64,000 bases of DNA from assembly GCF_027596085.1 (NCBI RefSeq), contig NC_072467.1, positions 1,772,361 through 1,836,360 of the forward strand. Direction: 5' to 3'. Position 1 is the stretch's first letter; each line of letters opens with the position of its first letter. This document shows, piece after piece, positions 14,901 through 27,455 of the stretch. The DNA is from Anoplopoma fimbria (taxonomy: Eukaryota > Chordata > Actinopteri > Perciformes > Anoplopomatidae). Below the pieces are notes generated by a model, which saw only the letters and a list, made by a program, of their open reading frames with translations, searched no databases and was not told the origin of the DNA. The position numbers were made by a program, and so were the translations under genes.

Positions 14901-16404
14901 AATTTCGCATGATCCAACACAATGCTCCAAAGTTATTTGACAGAATAAAAAGTGCAGATTGTTCAAAGCCCTGTTTAAATATGATCAGCATTGCAAAATG
15001 CAAAAGGAAAGATAAATATGTATTTTTGCAGTTGCATTTTTATGTCATTTGTCAGGTGGGGAATAGAAAATTGGCCTTTTTTTCTCTTTTAATAGCTGTA
15101 AAATATTCTTTTGTTGTGGAACACATGAAGACGTTTCAAAGATGTGCTATCAGAAAATAAACTATGTCAGAAAAAATTTGAAAAGCTGGACATATAACCT
15201 CCAATTATGTCTTCCATCTGAACAACTCGTTGTGCATTGCGGAAAATTGTATTTCTAATTTTCAGCTGTAAATTATTTTAACAACCATTGGCGGTTTGAG
15301 ACAGATTTAAATGCCAATAATATATGCATTATTTTTCTGCCATGTTTTGTGTCAGATGGTTGCTCGACCTAGGAATAGTTTAATGCTCAGATTCAATCAG
15401 GACAAATGAATGCCCTGGGCCATGAGGCTTCCTGGTAATTGACATATAAACAAGCAATCAACTGAACAGAAGTCACAGAATAATCACATATCATAAACTG
15501 CTCTTGCATTTAGGTATTATACTTTGATAACAGATGAGACATTGTAAATTTTACCTTTTTTTGATTGAGAGTTTGTCTTTTAAGAATTTAGGTTCTGATT
15601 CAAGCATAATAAAAATAAATATCCGATTTATAGAAACAAGATTTATAGACAGTCAAAAGTACCAGCAGGCCTCTGAGATTACTTGATACTATTTAAATTT
15701 AGCTGCAAATCAGAAATTTATAAATTTAAAAGGACAAGTGAGAATCTAAACTTCATTTAAGTTTATTGCTTCTAAAAATGCAAATGAACACAGCCACTGT
15801 AAAATATAGTTATTTATTAATGATCATATGAAAGCAAAAGAAACACTGTTTTAGCTAACTGCGTAGGAGTTTCAAAATTAATGGACGGATCAGTTATGTC
15901 ACTAAGAAACAGTAGTTAACAGTGACATTTTGATTTCATAAGGCATTTGCCTCATTGTTTATTAAAATCTATTTATTTAACAGCTAACAGCAAAAGCTGT
16001 AGAAAGGGCATTTCCTGAATAAGTTTTACTGTTCAACAGTGATGTACATTCATACTGTACTTCAATTATATTACAGACCGTTAAACCATTTATATATTTA
16101 GTCCATTATTATATAAGCAATGGATATAGAATAGATATAGAGTTATGGTTCCATTATTGTTTTTGATGTTTTGTGTGTGTATACAAGTGCTTCCTCCATG
16201 TGTATAAGCATGCAACTCTTTGTTTACACGCACAGCCTATCCGACCATATGAGGCTGCCTTACATTGACATGTAGATGACAGGCCCGGTCTGATGGGGAT
16301 GGTCATTTCCCAGGTAGATCTGGGCTCACCATGAGGGATGGGTTTTGTGCGGCTGTCACAAGATATTACCAGACAGCACATACAGTACTGTGATGCTCCA
16401 CACA

Positions 16405-16520
<116 letters not shown>

Positions 16521-18518
16521 CTCCACAAGCCCATGAAGATGATCACATTTGATACACAGATGACATTCTTTCCCTGCTGTGACAACATGGGCTCATTTTT
16601 CTGCTCTGACATCCGTTGCTGTGTGGGTGTTATTCAAGTCAAATCTATCATTTTAATGGAGAAGTAGTCAGACCTGAGGATTATTTGAGGGATAAATATA
16701 TCATCGTCTGTTCGTTGGGTATCGACCGAATGTCATTGGGCCCAGACTAACTCTTTCAAGACGAATGCCTTAAGATGCTGTAAGGCACAGCGATGCAATA
16801 GGCCCCATGCCATAAAAAACATCAAGTGAACAAGAGTAGCAGGCTGTAGAAACATTTGCATAGGCTCTGATAACAGGCTCTTTAACATAACCGCAGAGGG
16901 ATAATGAACAGGGTAATTATGTTATCCTTAGTGAGTACAAAGAAACAATAGACCCATCAATTAAAAATCCTCAGGACTGCTCTTGTTTAGAGCCATGGGT
17001 GCAACAAAGAGAATTGTCCACCATGATTTTCGCTTTTTGTAAACGTCTTTAGCACAGTAGATGTGATGATACTCCAATTTACCAGTAACCAGTGCACAGG
17101 GGCACAATGGAGTGCATCCCAGCGTATTGCTTAAACCATGGCCTCTGAAAGCACCACTAATTGCATCTGGGATTTGGTTATCCAATCCCACAGTGCATTG
17201 CAGTCGGGCGAGGAGCAGGGGGGTGAATTAGAGGCTGGCAGGGTGAAGCTTCTGCTTGCTGAAGCCTTGACAGTGCTTTGTACTGAATGATTGTTCTCCA
17301 GACAGCTGACGGAGGTAGCGGCGCACGCAGAGTTGTTTGAAAGCCCAAAAGGATATGCGGCTGCATCATCAAAGTCCAGCAAGTCTTCCATGTGTCAGGC
17401 AGAGATTAAGCTCTTCCAGAGAGGGCAACGCCTCTGATCACTCTATTCAATCGATGGGATTTGAATAAAGGAATAAAAGATCAGGCATTGTGTATCTGGG
17501 TGCTGTGCAACCGCTGGATGGGATTAAGGAATGCTGGAGCTGTAGTGACAGACGCCATCAATCACAAGTTCCCTACACTAGTTAGCTCAAGTTGATATTA
17601 GCCCTAAATAGGACACATCTGTTTGTTGCTGCACACTCTCTGACTTTAATTAATTCTCAAGTCATTTTATTTTTAGGCACAGGGTTTTTTATTTGTTGCT
17701 GCTCCTGTACATGTGCAGAAAAATGTAAATTGCATCCTTCCTTTGCTCACAGTGAGGGGCTCACATACACTGTGATACTGCAAAATCAAGCACGCACACA
17801 CCAGTTCACATGCACAACGGAGGAAAAACACGCACACAAACACAAACAATATGAAAGTCACTGTGCAAACAAACTTTGGTCTGGTGGCCTGCTTCGGCCT
17901 CATTTCCCTGGCTGAGTTCTCTATCATCGCCCAGCGTCTCCTCCACAGGCTGTGTCAGATAATAGCTTCCTTTTTCTCCACTTTTCGAGAGAGAATGAGT
18001 CTATTCCCTGGGAACTGAGTTCAAGGGCAGGTCTGTGTAACCCAGAGAGACAGACTCTTGCCAAGACCTTGGCTTCAGATCCTGGAAATGGCCTAGCGCG
18101 TTTTTTATGCCTGATTTGAACGTGCACGCCGCACTGACCAGGAGCCCCGACTCTCCCACGTTAAGCTGGAGGTGTGTTGATCAACATCAGGTACTTGGAC
18201 TGTCCTTGCCATCTTAACCTCTAAGTCTAACCTTCCACTAATTGTTCTGACTGTCATCCCCTTGCATCAGAAAAAAGGTGGTAGTTTCCTGAGTTGTGGT
18301 GTGTGATACAAACTTAACTTGTTTCTTTCCTCACTATTGTTTTCTCTCTCGTAGGCCGATCCCCTGCTCTTTTCACCCATCATGACACACAGTGGGACAT
18401 AATTACTAGAATCCTTTGCCTGGCTATGCTCTCCTATTATTAGCCTAGCGTTTAAGCCCTCTCCCTGGTCAGATGGTCAATGCTTGAGGGCGATATGTCA
18501 CACTACATGGGCACAAAA

Positions 18519-18578
18519 GGTAGCCAAACAATGCCTATTGAGGACCAGGTGCCATTGCGGTAAAACCGTTTGGCTACC
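18519..18578. repeat. Inverted repeat, 11-bp perfect arms
   Basis: GGTAGCCAAAC (18519-18529) is the exact reverse complement of GTTTGGCTACC (18568-18578). Inside, CAATG and CATTG extend the potential stem. The surrounding DNA (18470-18800) is unique and rich in TAATTA-type motifs. The arms could form a hairpin in RNA or a composite binding site in DNA. Confidence 0.75.
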
Positions 18579-19678
18579 ATTCACTATTGTGGTGCACAGG
18601 GCCTGTTGATACACTACATTAATTGCTAGCGGTTTCAAGCAACGATCTTAATTAATGCACCCATGGACAAGGTGTGTGCACTCAACTGTCCATAGAAGCT
18701 ATTATGACCGTTCTCTGGATTAGCTAGTTGGCATCCTTGAATGACTCATATAAAAAGGCACAATGACAGAGAGGAGAAATACGACTGCACCCCATATAAA
18801 AGAACACGCAGTAACATCGTTGTAGCATCATTACGATGGCTTTTCATCATTATGCAGCATGAGAGAAACGGCCCTTTTTTGCAGAGATATTCTTGGCGAT
18901 TAAGCCAGCCTCTTTAATGATGTTTTGGAGCTTAGTGTTCACTGAAAAGAATAGATTTGATTGGTATTGTTTTGACATTCAGTCTTCCTTTAATTTTTAA
19001 AATGGGTCCTCTGTTTTCAACATAGCATGAGTAGCACAGAGTATAAAGTAGTACAAAGCATCAAAATGTTCTGCACTTCATGCTGCAGCAACAGACCTAT
19101 TGTTTCTGTTTGTATCCAATTTAAAGTGTTTTTACAAGCACTGCCATTCATTTGGTTTTTTTTGTTTTTTATTTTTATGCTGAGGTTTGGTGGTGCTCTG
19201 GATTTTGTGATCCCTCCACAGGCTCTAAAGGTGGAGGTAAAGGTGGGGAAATGCCTCTCTTGGTCCGGGTCAGGCGTCCTGCAACTGCAGCTTGCCTCCT
19301 GGATAGGAGCAGCAGACCCCAGTCTCTTTACTTACAGCCCGCTGGAGCAAGAGGTCGACGCACACCTGAACCCTCCCATGCACACAGCGGGCCGCGAGGC
19401 CCGGCAACACACAGGACGGCCGACCTGCTTTGACCTCTCCTCTGCTCTGGGCCCCTGGGACCTCGGCCAATAAGCTCAGGGACGACTCACAACCTCTCTG
19501 TTAGCACACTCTGCCCCCTCAGCACCTCAGCCGGAGAGCACTGCACTATTCAGAAACACCCACACACACACTCACAGTACACTGTACACATAAATAAAGA
19601 GACACACTCAAACATTATACAGGCATCACATACTGCCTCATGCAAACACAATCTGTCACACACAGCCATGTAGTGCAG

Positions 19679-19730
19679 CTCTCTCTCTCTCTGTCTGTGT
19701 GTCTCTCTCTCTCCCCCCTCTGTCTGCCTG
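19679..19730. repeat. CT/GT-rich imperfect simple repeat
   Basis: Alternating blocks CTCTCTCTCTCTGTCTGTGT, GTCTCTCTCTCTC and a C6 run form an imperfect pyrimidine-rich tract. Confidence 0.85.
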
Positions 19731-22700
19731 TTCCATGTGGAGCCAGTTAGGAGCTCAGCATTAAACTGGTAAATATCTCCATCTTGTGGACAATATTAGT
19801 TTCATTATGAGAGCTGTTGTGGGGAAAAGGTTCATTGACGGTTTAAGTATCGGTCAGACAGGGTCAGAGCACTTTTTATTTTTATGTTGTTCACTAATAC
19901 AGGTATTACTCCTTATGTAGGCTGCAGCAACACAACTGGTGGAGGTATATCAGTGCATCTGTTATGGTAAACAGCAATTTGTGTTTGTTGAAATTAGCAT
20001 GTGAGCCAATTGTGTCTGTTGTAAACAAGGTATGTTCATGTGTGAAATAATTTGTCCACATTCTCAGCCTCCCAGGGTCAAAGAGGCGGCAGGGTGACTT
20101 TATCTTGAATGTCACTTTGTTTTTGGTCGGTTAGACAGTACCCTCACTTGGATTGGCTTCTCGGATGAAGGCACAGGTGAGGCCCACAGAGGAGCAGCCC
20201 CTCCTCTCCACGAGCGTTTCCTCTGCTAAAACAGCCCTACATTTTAATATGCAACATCTGTGCCGGGAGAGCCTTCCAAAATGGCTGCTCCTTGGAGGAT
20301 GACGGTAGAGTCTGCTCAAACTTAGGGTTGGGGCATTTGGTACTGCAAGGTTCTGCACAGATGTTAGCATTCACAATGTCACTCTGTCCTTTGCTTCGGT
20401 ACCCAGGGAGGTCTATTTTAAGGGAGGGTGGTGTGTTTTCTTCCTTAGTTCCCTGAGATCACTTTATCTGTAACTGTCATTGTAACAATTCTACATAGAC
20501 TTGTTCAACCGAACTGGGACCGCGGTCTCTGATCAGTAAGGTATGAAGGAGCTTTCTGCCTGTTTATTTATCATGGTTCTACTCTATGGTAGCTGTGCTA
20601 TGAAGGCAGAATGATTCGATGTGGTCACGAAACACTACAGAGTTACAGTACAATACAATACATTGGGCAAAAAAAAATAAAAGCCCTCGAAGAGATGAAG
20701 AGAATGGTAAAGGATGCCAGGACAAAGCCACTGTTGTTACTCTGTCTTTTCAGTTGGATTCATAGAGGAATATTAGCTCAGTCGCAAAGAGCTGTGTTTG
20801 CGCCGTGCTTTCACAAAGAATTGAGAATATTTTCCTAACGGAGATGCTATGACCTAAAGGCTGCTTGTCGGTCGGATTATTCAAGTGATTCTTGAACAAG
20901 ACTTTAGACAAGGCTGCAAAGAATCAGGGATAGAAAGAAGGGACCGAAAGAGAGAAAAAGCAAAAGCAAGGAGAGGGACATTTAAGGCGCCTAATGCATC
21001 GCTTACACAAAGAAGATGTTCATATTTAATGCTCATCATTAAGGCAGGGTTTGAGCATGGAAGATGCTTCTGCTATTTTCCCACAGCCCTTGAGCCAAGT
21101 CCTTGTGACAGCCCTCCACTGCATCCCGGCAAATTATCCGCATGAGCTGCGGCGAACAAAAACAGCCCAGTGCGGGGGAAGTGAGGCCCAGCCTCAGCTC
21201 CACTCCTGTGATGGGGAGACACGTCACTTTGCATCAGCTCGAGCCCGCCAAACAATCATCTGCAAGTGAGGAGAACAAGACCACTCCGTGGGGAGAGGAC
21301 AGTTGAAGAGAACAAGGCAGATAAGAATAAAAGAGATAAGAAGTAGGAATGCTGGAGAGGAGAGAAGAGTGTTGAGGCTTTACGAGACCCTTCAGTGTTC
21401 CCTTGGTGAAGTCAATGCTGTTAACTAGCAGAGCCATGATACTGATTTCTTTAAAATGTTTTGGCAAAATGAATTACCATAGCCTTGGGCTTTAATCCGC
21501 ATGACAAATGAATCATTTAGATTTGCTAAGTGAATACTGAACATACATGAGCTCTAGGTATGAAAATAAATAACTAGACACACAACGAAAAAATTGCAGC
21601 ATATGAAAAAAAATGCTCATAATACAAATAAGAATTTCCCTTCAGATATTTGATCCTCTAACTTGTGAAACGTAGGATGTGCTTTGCTAGTTTCAGCCAG
21701 TGGTTGGTGCTAAGCAATCCAGTGTTAAACAGAGTCAGGGCACTCTCTGCTGGACATTGCTGAGCTTGCAGGACCTGTGATCTACTAAAGGTAGACACTG
21801 TGGGGTTTTTGGCAAACCTCATTTTAGATCTTTAGAAAAGTACAGATGCCTATGGCCTCTTTCTCAAGGATATATCCTGATGGCCAAGGAGACAAGAGAA
21901 AAATTGAGTTACACCAAAATAAACCTGTCTTCCAAGATGCATGTGCTCCAAGCCCAAATTGGCCTATTTAAAGGCATAACCATAGACAGCCTTTGAATAA
22001 TATTGACTTGCAAACTATGCTGAGGTCAAGGACAGGAAGCTAGACCAATGTTAGTTGGCACAAAAGTGATGGAAAGTAAACCAGATACATTTAAGACCGG
22101 TGCAAAGTTAAAAGTCAAGCACTCCGCTATTTTTTACAAATGATTGATGATTGGGTTTCTGGCAAGAAGAAAATAAACTCACAAAAAAAACAAAAAACTA
22201 TGTGGTAGCATTTTGTAATGAAATTCACATATTGATTCAATGCATATTTGCCATGTTTTAGAATTAATAAAATTTCAAATTCAAAGAGATTTGTGTTACA
22301 TTCCTCCATCATTAATTGTTTACTTTTATTTTGTGGTGATCACAAGCATATAAGAATTAAGTGAGTTTATAATCATTGACACAAGACAACTAGTTACTTA
22401 AACCACCAGTAAAATAATTGTTATTTTTTAAGAAATAATCAAAAAAAGGCAATATCACACAAATTTTTCAATTATATGCTATAAAAGTATTAAAATAAAT
22501 CCTGCTTTAACACCGCAATTCTTTCAGGAAACAGCGATTAAAAAAGACAATGATAAGTCCAATAATCGCTACGTTTTTTTATTCCTAGAAAGCCTAATGA
22601 TACTCACGAACTGGTCCGGTATTTATTGAACACACACAGAGTACGTGCAGGTTGTCTGTCTGAATCATTGCTCTCTTGCTGCAAACCACTCTGTACAGCA

Positions 22701-22990
22701 GAGCACACTATCCATATTCATGTGATTTTTGCCGGAAGGCATTGGTGTCTACTAAAAATAGCATGGTGAGAGAAAGGGTCTCACAATGTGTATCCTAACA
22801 TTCATGAGCCCAGTCCCTGTGATTGGGTGTAAACAAGTGTCTCTTTACCGAGACCATACTTCATGTTGTTGAGTAAACACTTGTAAATAATTGCTGTCGG
22901 CCAGAACAAAGTGATATTGGAGGTGGATAGCGTAAATCAACAGAGTGATGCATTCCTCATTTGCTTTATTTGTTTTGAACACCTCAATAG

Positions 22991-23062
22991 CCCCTTCACA
23001 CAAATACACAAATACACCAACCACCACAGGTCTCTGATGGTTGGTGTATTTGTGAGAAGGGG
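22991..23062. repeat. Long imperfect inverted repeat (hairpin, 25-nt arm)
   Basis: The right arm (23038-23062, TGGTTGGTGTATTTGTGAG then AAGGGG) pairs with the left arm (22991-23023). CACAAATACACCAACCA is perfectly complementary for 17 bp, and CCCCTTC pairs again after an 8-nt ACAAATAC-type duplication in the left arm. The loop is 14 nt. Confidence 0.8.
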
Positions 23063-23340
23063 TTATGCTGGTACATGTCCATTACTGTCCGTGTGTATAA
23101 GTGTGTTTTCGCGTAGTATATGTGTGAGTCCTAAAGCAGATTTTTACTGTACATGGGGTTGGTTTTGTGTAGGGATGAAATAAGCAAGTACAACAAAGGG
23201 AAATTGGTAATAGTCACACTTTTATACATATATTTTGTGTGCAGTGAGAGTACATTTAAAACCCCATTACATGTGCCTGGTGTACTAGCTTTCCACAAAG
23301 ACACATTGGTTTTGGTTGAGACTGAGTTGAGGAAGTATCA

Positions 23341-23355
23341 CCAGCAGATGGCAGC
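23341..23355 (+). promoter_or_regulatory. CTCF core motif (full consensus match)
   Basis: CCAGCAGATGGCAGC fits the CTCF core CCASYAGRKGGCRSY at every position. It lies in otherwise unique DNA about 0.7 kb upstream of the hAT MITE cluster and 11 kb from the 3' end of the C2CD4 gene. A full-consensus match makes it the best architectural-site candidate in the window; occupancy cannot be inferred. Confidence 0.5.
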
Positions 23356-24077
23356 ACAAGTCAAGCTGCTGTTGACCTGCAAACTACCTGCTAAATACAT
23401 CATACTTGTTTTCAGAGTACATGACAGTAAATGAAAAATCGAATTGTATATGGAAAATCTAATTTAATCGTGATCCTAAAATATAAAGTCGTATTAAAAT
23501 TGTGGGTTTGGAAAACAACCCCTGATAACCCCTAATAAACATCATATTCTACTTTTAGCTTGGTACTCAGATGTTACTAACAACATAGGTCATTACTGCT
23601 AACAAAGTGAAAAGGAAACATTGTGAGACAAATTGGTGGTCATTTGCTATTCTCAGCAAATTACTTTACAAACAGATTTTCTTGGACTAAAAGGAAGTGT
23701 GTTCAAGTGTATGCAGGCCCATACTAATGTGGCAAAGATGCAGGTCATTTCCTTTTTGAAGAAGTAAAAGGTGCCTGAGGCTACACTCTGACTTCACTTA
23801 AACCGGACATGGAAACTGTGACAATGCATATGTGAGCCTGGGAGAATGGAGAGGTGGCTGTGTGGGTGTGTACTGGCTGAAAATGACCTATCAGAGACGA
23901 GAAGGACAAGATGTATTCATTTTTGGAATTCTTTCAAGTTAAGGACCATATTCACCTGTAGCATAGAACACCGATGTTGTAAAATGAAAATGACATCCAC
24001 ATCACACAAGGCCATCTACAGGAGGTTATCCCCTACTGGCCCTAGCTAGGATGACTTATATAAGACAACATCTGATC

Positions 24078-24663
24078 TAGTGGTGGGCAGTAGGACCAAA
24101 AATCGGTATCACAGTATTTTTGAAGGATCAGGTGGTTTCCCAGTTTATCACAGTTTGTTTGGTTTTTGCATGACTTGGCCTTTATACATGTTTAAGTTGG
24201 CTTATTCTACAGTCAGGAATACATAGAATATGAAAAAAGAAAACATTTTAATGTCATAAATATATATATATATATATATACAAGGAAGGCTTTAATTACT
24301 GTAGGGTTAGCTTTCCATCACAAAATTAAACAATTTATGAAGAGATTAGAATGCATAAAATAGTTGCCGAAGGTTAATAATTATAAGTGTGCAACTGCAA
24401 CAAACTGGAACTTAAAATTAAATAAATTGGATACGCAACAACAAAACAAAATATTTTAAGATAGTTGTATAAGCACTTTAAAATGACTAAGATATGGGGG
24501 AGAAAGCTACGCAGTTAATAGGGTGCCCTCTCAATGCACTAAAGATGTAACACATGGAGCACATTTCACAGCTTTTCCTCGATATGGCAGTAAATAAAAA
24601 TGCTGTTTCGTAAGGGAAATTAAAACCGTTATACCAGCTGAATAGGTTTACCTCCCAGCACTA
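24078..24663. mobile_element. Non-autonomous hAT-type MITE (586 bp)
   Basis: The element is bounded by a perfect 8-bp target-site duplication, ATCTGATC, at 24070-24077 and 24664-24671. Its ends are inverted: TAGTGGTGGG on the left, TAGTGCTGGG on the right read in reverse complement. An 8-bp duplication is the hallmark of the hAT superfamily. The interior is AT-rich, lacks any transposase-like ORF and contains a short (TA)n run at 24260-24280. The sequence is of a kind widespread in teleost genomes. The intact duplication suggests a fairly recent insertion. Confidence 0.88.
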
Positions 24664-24865
24664 ATCTGATCTTTATTTTAGCCAGCTCTGGAATTAATAG
24701 TGCGAATGGTGTCACTGTGAATTAAGTTGCAAGTTTCATTTAAGTCTTCAATACAAATAAGAATCCTGTATACTGGACTATAGAAGATTTGCTAATACAG
24801 CACTTTAAAAACAGACATTACATTACAGTCAGCACGCTTTTTAACAGTCAGTAGTATATTACATA

Positions 24866-25078
24866 TCATTCACCCATTCACACACTGATGACAGGCTACC
24901 ATCAAGGTGCCACCATCAGACTCTAACTAACATTCATGCAACATCCAGTCCACACCGGTGGCAAAGCCTTCGGGAGCAACTTGGGGTTAAGTGTCTTGCC
25001 CCAAGGACACATTGACTGCCGAAGCCGGGTATCGAACCACCGACCCTCTGGTTGGAGAACTACCTTGCTCTCCAGCAG
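24866..25078 (-). mobile_element. tRNA-derived SINE (minus orientation)
   Basis: On the minus strand the element starts with a decayed tRNA-like head. A pol III B box, GGTTCGATACC, lies at 25038-25028, preceded by a degraded A-box region (GGAGAGCAAGG). A body follows with the motif CAAGACACTTAACCCCAAGT and an end near the CACCCATTCACACACTG segment on the plus strand. This sequence type is repeated thousands of times in teleosts. The B box is not a functional tRNA gene: no acceptor stem or cloverleaf can be formed around it. Confidence 0.72.
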
Positions 25079-25331
25079 TTCCCTAGTTCCCTAATTTACA
25101 CTTATTAGCCAGAACTGTTATGATGACCTTCTGCCAACGACAATTGTAGTTTCATCCAATGAAAAGCTTAAAATTATGTTTTGTACACTTTCTTTTGCTT
25201 TTAAGGAAGCAAAAGGAGAGATAACAGATTTGTTAGCTACTGAGTTAAGTTAATCTGTGTAGTTTAATTTCCTTTATTTTTGCTGATCCATTACTATATG
25301 TCCTGATTGGTTTAGGACATATCTATGTTAA

Positions 25332-25881
25332 AGTGGCCCTATTATGCTTTTCCACTTTTTCCCTCCTCTTTAATGTGTTTTATATATTTTTGTACATGTA
25401 AAAGGTCCGTAGAGTCTAAAACCTGAAGTCCACGCCTTAAAGGAGTTACCCTCCCCCTCAGAATCACTGCTCCTGAGCTGCCTGAAACAGCTCGATTGAA
25501 TTCTCTCCTTCACTTCCCTAACTTTATGAGGTCACAAAGTAACAGATAAACGGTAAAACTCCTTCTGGCCAGTTTGGTCCGCACTCAAACAACAAAAGAG
25601 AGGGACGGAGCTGAAGCTCCGGAGGAAGAGTTTTTTTAAATGTGAAACGTTGACCAATCACAACAGAGCGGGCTAGCTGACCAATCAGGGCAGACTTTGC
25701 TTTCTGGAGGAAGGAGCAAATGCTACAACAGAGCATTTCAGAGAGAGGGTGAGAAGAGGTGCTGCAGGACAGCCAGGATGGGAAAAAATTGGCAGATTAT
25801 GAGCATTAACACATGTAAACATGTTGTAACTGTAACTTGAGATAAAAATATGCACCCGGAAAATAGCATAATAGGGCCTGT
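25332..25881. mobile_element. TTAA-targeting non-autonomous DNA transposon (550 bp)
   Basis: The two ends are inverted repeats sharing 14 identical bases, GGCCCTATTATGCT, and the element is flanked on both sides by TTAA (25328-25331 and 25882-25885). TTAA duplication is typical of the piggyBac and Kolobok superfamilies. There is no transposase ORF, so it is a MITE mobilised in trans. The interior contains two CCAAT boxes (TTGACCAATC and TGACCAATC) that could lend promoter activity. Related sequences are abundant in teleosts. Confidence 0.85.
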
Positions 25882-26009
25882 TTAAAGTAATCTTAATACT
25901 AACTGTCAATATCAGCACCTTTTGACTCCAAAATGTGTGTTGAACGTGAAGCTTTTACCTCACCTTGCTGGGCAGGCACAGTACGCAGGCAAAGTTCTGC
26001 ATGCATAGA

Positions 26010-26123
<114 letters not shown>

Positions 26124-27138
26124 ACCCTCTCCCTGAACTGTAGCACTGACATGTGTACAGACACATGCAGCCTCACATGTTGAGAAACATGTGCCCTGTT
26201 GAGATCTGAGCTTTGTGGCCTTTGAAACTCTCGCTTTCAACTCGCTGCATGAAGCAAAGGATGCCCAGCTGTGGAAAGTATTCAGCATTGTAGCTCTCTG
26301 AGACAAACCAGGAGCCATAACACCAATTGAATCAATTAAGGTTTTGAACAAAGAGTGAAATAAGTGATTCACTTAGCTTTCAGCTTGCCTGCACTGCTAA
26401 TCGAAACACTTTTTCCATTGCGACAGTGGAGCAGAGCAGCAAATGAAGCAAATAATTATCCAACACTTCACAGATATACAGTGGTGTGGGATTTGGCATG
26501 GAGGCTTAGTTGTCCTAAATCAGTCTACGGTCACAGCTGCTTCAAAGTCCTCTGGTTAACTTTCCATTGCCAAATCATTGTGGCAAAATACTAGGTATAA
26601 ATACATAATAATTAGTAAAGTAAAAAGTAAAAACAAAACAATAATAAGTAACCTTTTTAAATGATTAGGTAATCTTCATAAACATTTATTTTTGCCCAGA
26701 TAAAAACATTGGTACATTGGTAAAATAAATAGAAGAAAATAAATAATACAAAGTAAAATATATATTAACACGGTGATATAAGGAAATTTAAATCAGACTA
26801 CAAAAGAAGCAGCTCAGTGAGCCAGCCAGCTCAAGTGGGATAGATTTCTAATTAAGTGACTAAAAACTATATCCAGAGTTTATTTGTGGCGTCTAGGCTC
26901 TGACCTCATCACCACCAACATCCATACAACAGGCTCAGCACAGCAGGGACATTCAACACAATGATGAAACCACTTGACATTATGTGGTTTCTATTATGTG
27001 AGGGCCATGAGGGGAATAATGAACACTTTTTATGTGTGGAAACAACAAACCATCAGTGCAGGGGATCTAATGAATTGAAATGGATACAAATAAAAACCAA
27101 GTCCATCTAAAATGCAGTATCTTAAGACACATCAAGTA

Positions 27139-27455
27139 AGCGCTGAAACAATTAATTGATCGACTGTTATAGTTGAACTGTTATTCGATACTTAATAGAC
27201 AAAAAAAATGTATTATTATTTTAATCATTATTAATAAAAGTAATTAAATAATTTAGCCAGGAAAATACCAGCCACTCACTGGTTATAGCAGCTCAAATGT
27301 AGAAATTTGCTTATATCACTGTATAATTGATACAAACAAGCAATAATATTAAGATGCCACTTAGTACTAGAGATTGAGGATATTTTCCTCAGTTTTTAAA
27401 AAAATTCTTATCATTAACTAATTAATGAATCACAGACGCACAGCTTGCAGCTCTA
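27139..27455. mobile_element. Degenerate hAT-like MITE (GCTGAAACAATTA family)
   Basis: The left end AGCGCTGAAACAATTAATTG and the right end GCAGCTCTAG resemble the two termini of a very common teleost MITE. An interior segment (CACTCACTGGTTATAGCAGC, then CTCAAATG and a TTTGCTT) also matches what I recall of that family. The copy is AT-rich, decayed and internally shortened, and no clean target duplication remains. It belongs to the same family as the element at 51190-51815. Confidence 0.6.

Larger units (their letters stand above)
61..16400. other. Gene desert (left flank)
   Basis: No coding exon, RNA gene or intact mobile element is recognised here. Contents that can be named are the homopolymers, (GTT)n, a GA-rich tract near 3475-3507, a short (AC)n near 14456, the possible SINE relic at 2750 and the CTCF-like motif at 4814. 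The DNA is AT-rich, with some sequence-complex, conserved-element-like patches (for example 13830-13960). All ORFs here lack recognisable homology. Confidence 0.7.
16521..24069. other. Gene desert between (CA)52 and the repeat cluster
   Basis: Non-coding sequence holding two hairpin-capable segments, the CT/GT-rich tract and the best CTCF motif. The 18470-18800 part is unique and dense in TTAATTA/CTAATTG-type motifs, which suggests regulatory DNA. A minus-strand frame at 17131-17391 begins MEDLLDFDDAAAYPFG but matches nothing I know. Confidence 0.65.

Noticed and set aside
17131..17391. Minus-strand frame beginning MEDLLDFDDAAAYPFG
   Set aside because: The acidic start recalls activation domains, but no splice context, family match or continuation supports a gene.
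19027..19473. 148-codon plus-strand frame
   Set aside because: Composition looks random, the second half follows local GC-rich sequence also open on other frames, and there is no recognisable domain.
21742..21753. Further CTCF-like cores (also 19778-19789)
   Set aside because: Each has two mismatches at informative positions. Too weak to list as features without matrix scoring.
25028..25038. tRNA-like B box GGTTCGATACC on the minus strand
   Set aside because: It belongs to a SINE head. No tRNA cloverleaf can be built around it.
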